Shown in pieces: positions 7,105-7,633 of a DNA stretch of 7,633 bases. Both the position numbers and the translations under genes were made by a program. Where the stretch lies: assembly GCA_028702245.1 (NCBI GenBank), contig JAQVPE010000030.1:1-7633 (forward strand), given 5' to 3'. The notes under the pieces were generated by a model, which was not told the DNA's origin, searched no databases, and saw only the letters and a program-made list of their open reading frames with translations. The DNA is from Candidatus Izemoplasmatales bacterium. GTDB lineage: Bacteria; Bacillota_I; Bacilli_A; Izemoplasmatales; Hujiaoplasmataceae. Within the stretch, counting starts at the first letter, position 1. Each line of letters begins with the position of its first letter.

Positions 7105-7146
7105 AATTGTTAATCATTCGTAATCATAATCGAAAGTGTTAAGTAG

Positions 7147-7633
<487 letters not shown>

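Larger units (their letters stand above)
6925..7146. other. Divergent promoter region between the Lgt-like operon and glf
   Basis: These 222 bases carry a leftward extended -10 promoter and two possible rightward promoters. An imperfect hairpin candidate (AACGCG at 6996-7001, CGCGTT at 7022-7027, 20-nt gap) lies between them. A short direct repeat TAATCAT occurs at 7111-7117 and 7121-7127, spaced 10 bp apart, and a palindrome GATTATAATC at 7149-7158 overlaps the glf start. No convincing small gene or RNA is seen on either strand. Confidence 0.6.

Overview
The window looks like a chromosomal segment from a low-to-moderate-GC Gram-positive bacterium (Bacillota). The evidence is strong GGAGG-type Shine-Dalgarno sites, tight gene overlaps, a LytTR regulator paired with an Agr-like GHKL kinase, and a GH3 enzyme with a C-terminal extension of a kind I associate with Firmicutes. 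A gut Bacilli/Erysipelotrichia-like host is a guess. TGA ends two genes (one in an ATGA overlap), so the standard bacterial code applies. I see no rRNA, tRNA, CRISPR array or insertion sequence.

Layout. (1) Positions 1-3911, minus strand: a three-gene glycan operon read in the order GH3 beta-glycosidase, GtrA-like membrane protein, family 2 glycosyltransferase (cut by the window edge). The junctions are a TAATG overlap and a 3-nt gap, so the genes are probably translationally coupled. (2) Positions 3912-4062: a compact intergenic region with a hairpin terminator for the operon to its right and, overlapping its tail, an extended -10 promoter plus a cre-like (CcpA) site for the glycan operon. 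(3) Positions 4063-6924, minus strand: a second three-gene operon made of an Lgt-like membrane protein, a LytTR response regulator and a GHKL sensor kinase. (4) Positions 6925-7146: a divergent promoter region. (5) From 7147 to the window end, plus strand: UDP-galactopyranose mutase (glf), which has no ATG at its expected start and carries an in-frame TAA at codon 127, with clear Glf homology continuing in the same frame after it.

How they may work together. The left operon probably builds or decorates a surface or lipid-linked glycan (GT2 plus GtrA) and hydrolyses beta-glycosides in the cytoplasm (GH3), under carbon control. The kinase and regulator resemble AgrC/AgrA, but no AgrB or AgrD is present. 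Their partner is instead an Lgt-fold protein in which residues I regard as essential in true Lgt are replaced (His in SFHGGLIG to Leu, Asn and Glu in the GRxGN motif to Cys). This operon is the best candidate here for an undescribed system. The broken glf suggests that galactofuranose synthesis from this copy has been lost, unless the lesions are sequence errors.
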